From assembly GCA_026388915.1 (NCBI GenBank), contig JAPLIW010000723.1, positions 1-6,133 of the forward strand: DNA of 6,133 nucleotides, in the 5' to 3' direction. Positions 5,900-6,133 of this stretch are shown here, in pieces. Both the position numbers and the translations under genes were made by a program. The DNA is from Deltaproteobacteria bacterium (lineage in GTDB: Bacteria; Desulfobacterota; SM23-61). The stretch's first letter is position 1. Each line of letters opens with the position of its first letter. A model generated the notes under the pieces. It saw only the letters and a list, made by a program, of their open reading frames with translations. It ran no database searches and was not told the DNA's origin.

Positions 5900-6032
5900 A
5901 AAATGCCGCAAACCCCACTCCGCATTCTACCCCCCCCTTTCCCAGTCTGCCTGTTCTTTACTTTCCTTCCTGTCTGCTTCTTTTCAATCGCGAATCGGGA
6001 GCCCTCGACCCTGAGCAGGTTTGTTTTTTTTT

Positions 6033-6067
6033 CATTCCGCATTCCAAATTCCGCATTCCGCATTCCG
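6033..6067 (-). repeat. CGGAATG heptamer array, inverted right arm
   Basis: Five 7-bp units of CATTCCG type, the reverse complement of the array after the AOR gene. The 133 bp between the arms is pyrimidine-rich, has no gene, and ends in nine T residues (6024-6032) without a convincing hairpin before them. The two arms could form one long stem after the AOR message. Confidence 0.85.
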
Positions 6068-6087
6068 ACTTTAATTGATCTATTCGA

Positions 6088-6116
6088 TTGAGAAAATCGA
6101 GCAGGTTGGATAGAAT
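6088..6116 (+). promoter_or_regulatory. Candidate sigma70-type promoter for a gene beyond the right edge
   Basis: TTGAGA (6088-6093) and TAGAAT (6111-6116), each five of six matches to consensus, are separated by exactly 17 bp. The start of transcription would be near 6123. The -35 overlaps a small hairpin (TCGATT 6084-6089 with AATCGA 6095-6100). The downstream gene is not in the window. Confidence 0.5.
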
Positions 6117-6133
6117 AGTTGCCGAAATGGCTC

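Noticed and set aside
6001..6032. Intrinsic terminator ending in nine T residues
   Set aside because: The bases before the T-run form no stable GC-rich stem (only about 3 bp), so a terminator cannot be supported from this stretch alone.
5794..6091. Three overlapping open frames (5794-6063 on -, 5863-6078 and 5876-6091 on +) rich in words such as FRIPHS and RNAEFGMRN
   Set aside because: They are translations of the CGGAATG/CATTCCG heptamer arrays. A 7-bp period without stops stays open in several frames. No ribosome site or domain supports them.
6107..6122. Possible sigma54 promoter (TGG...TTGC)
   Set aside because: The GG-to-GC spacing is 11 rather than 10 and the CAC block is missing. The overlapping sigma70 boxes with 17-bp spacing fit better.

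Overview
The window looks like an anaerobic bacterial chromosome. It is GC-rich in its genes, and all five genes run on the + strand. The best-supported metabolic signal is a tungsten-type aldehyde:ferredoxin oxidoreductase (AOR) preceded by a MoaD-like sulfur-carrier protein. Together with a FadD-type acyl-CoA synthetase relative and many short intergenic repeats, this suggests a syntrophic or sulfate-reducing Desulfobacterota (former Deltaproteobacteria) lineage. The taxonomic call is inference from gene content and repeat style, not from a marker gene.

Layout. 2-427: 3' end of a TrmA/RlmD-family RNA m5U methyltransferase. 428-742 (315 bp, no gene): GCTCAT-word repeats, a pair of inverted 27-bp hairpin repeats, a possible -10 box, and a short inverted copy of the GCTCAT word. 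743-1693: nucleotide-sugar epimerase of the UDP-glucuronate/UDP-glucose 4-epimerase type. 1694-1908: three copies of a 10-bp-periodic repeat, two direct and one inverted. 1909-3279: acyl-CoA synthetase/AMP ligase lacking its C-terminal domain. 3280-3471: a 12-unit heptamer array, a diverged heptamer array in the other orientation, and a candidate promoter. 3472-3738: MoaD-like protein. 3739-4030: a 168-bp MITE-like element with 24-bp terminal inverted repeats. 4031-5863: AOR. 5864-6133: two inverted CGGAATG heptamer arrays around about 130 bp of pyrimidine-rich sequence, then a good sigma70-type promoter near the right edge.

Genes together. The MoaD-like protein and the AOR form a plausible functional pair: sulfur transfer for the pterin dithiolene of the tungsten cofactor, and the enzyme that uses it. 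The truncated AMP ligase just upstream could be linked through acid/aldehyde/acyl-CoA metabolism, but it may be inactive. The methyltransferase and the epimerase appear unrelated to these.

The most unusual aspect is the intergenic sequence. Each gap carries its own short periodic word, starting within a few bases of the upstream stop codon. In three gaps the word returns in inverted orientation before the next gene. In two of these the inverted copies would give RNA stems of about 27-32 bp, one directly ahead of a ribosome binding site. Separate GC-rich hairpins in two other places show compensatory base changes between copies.
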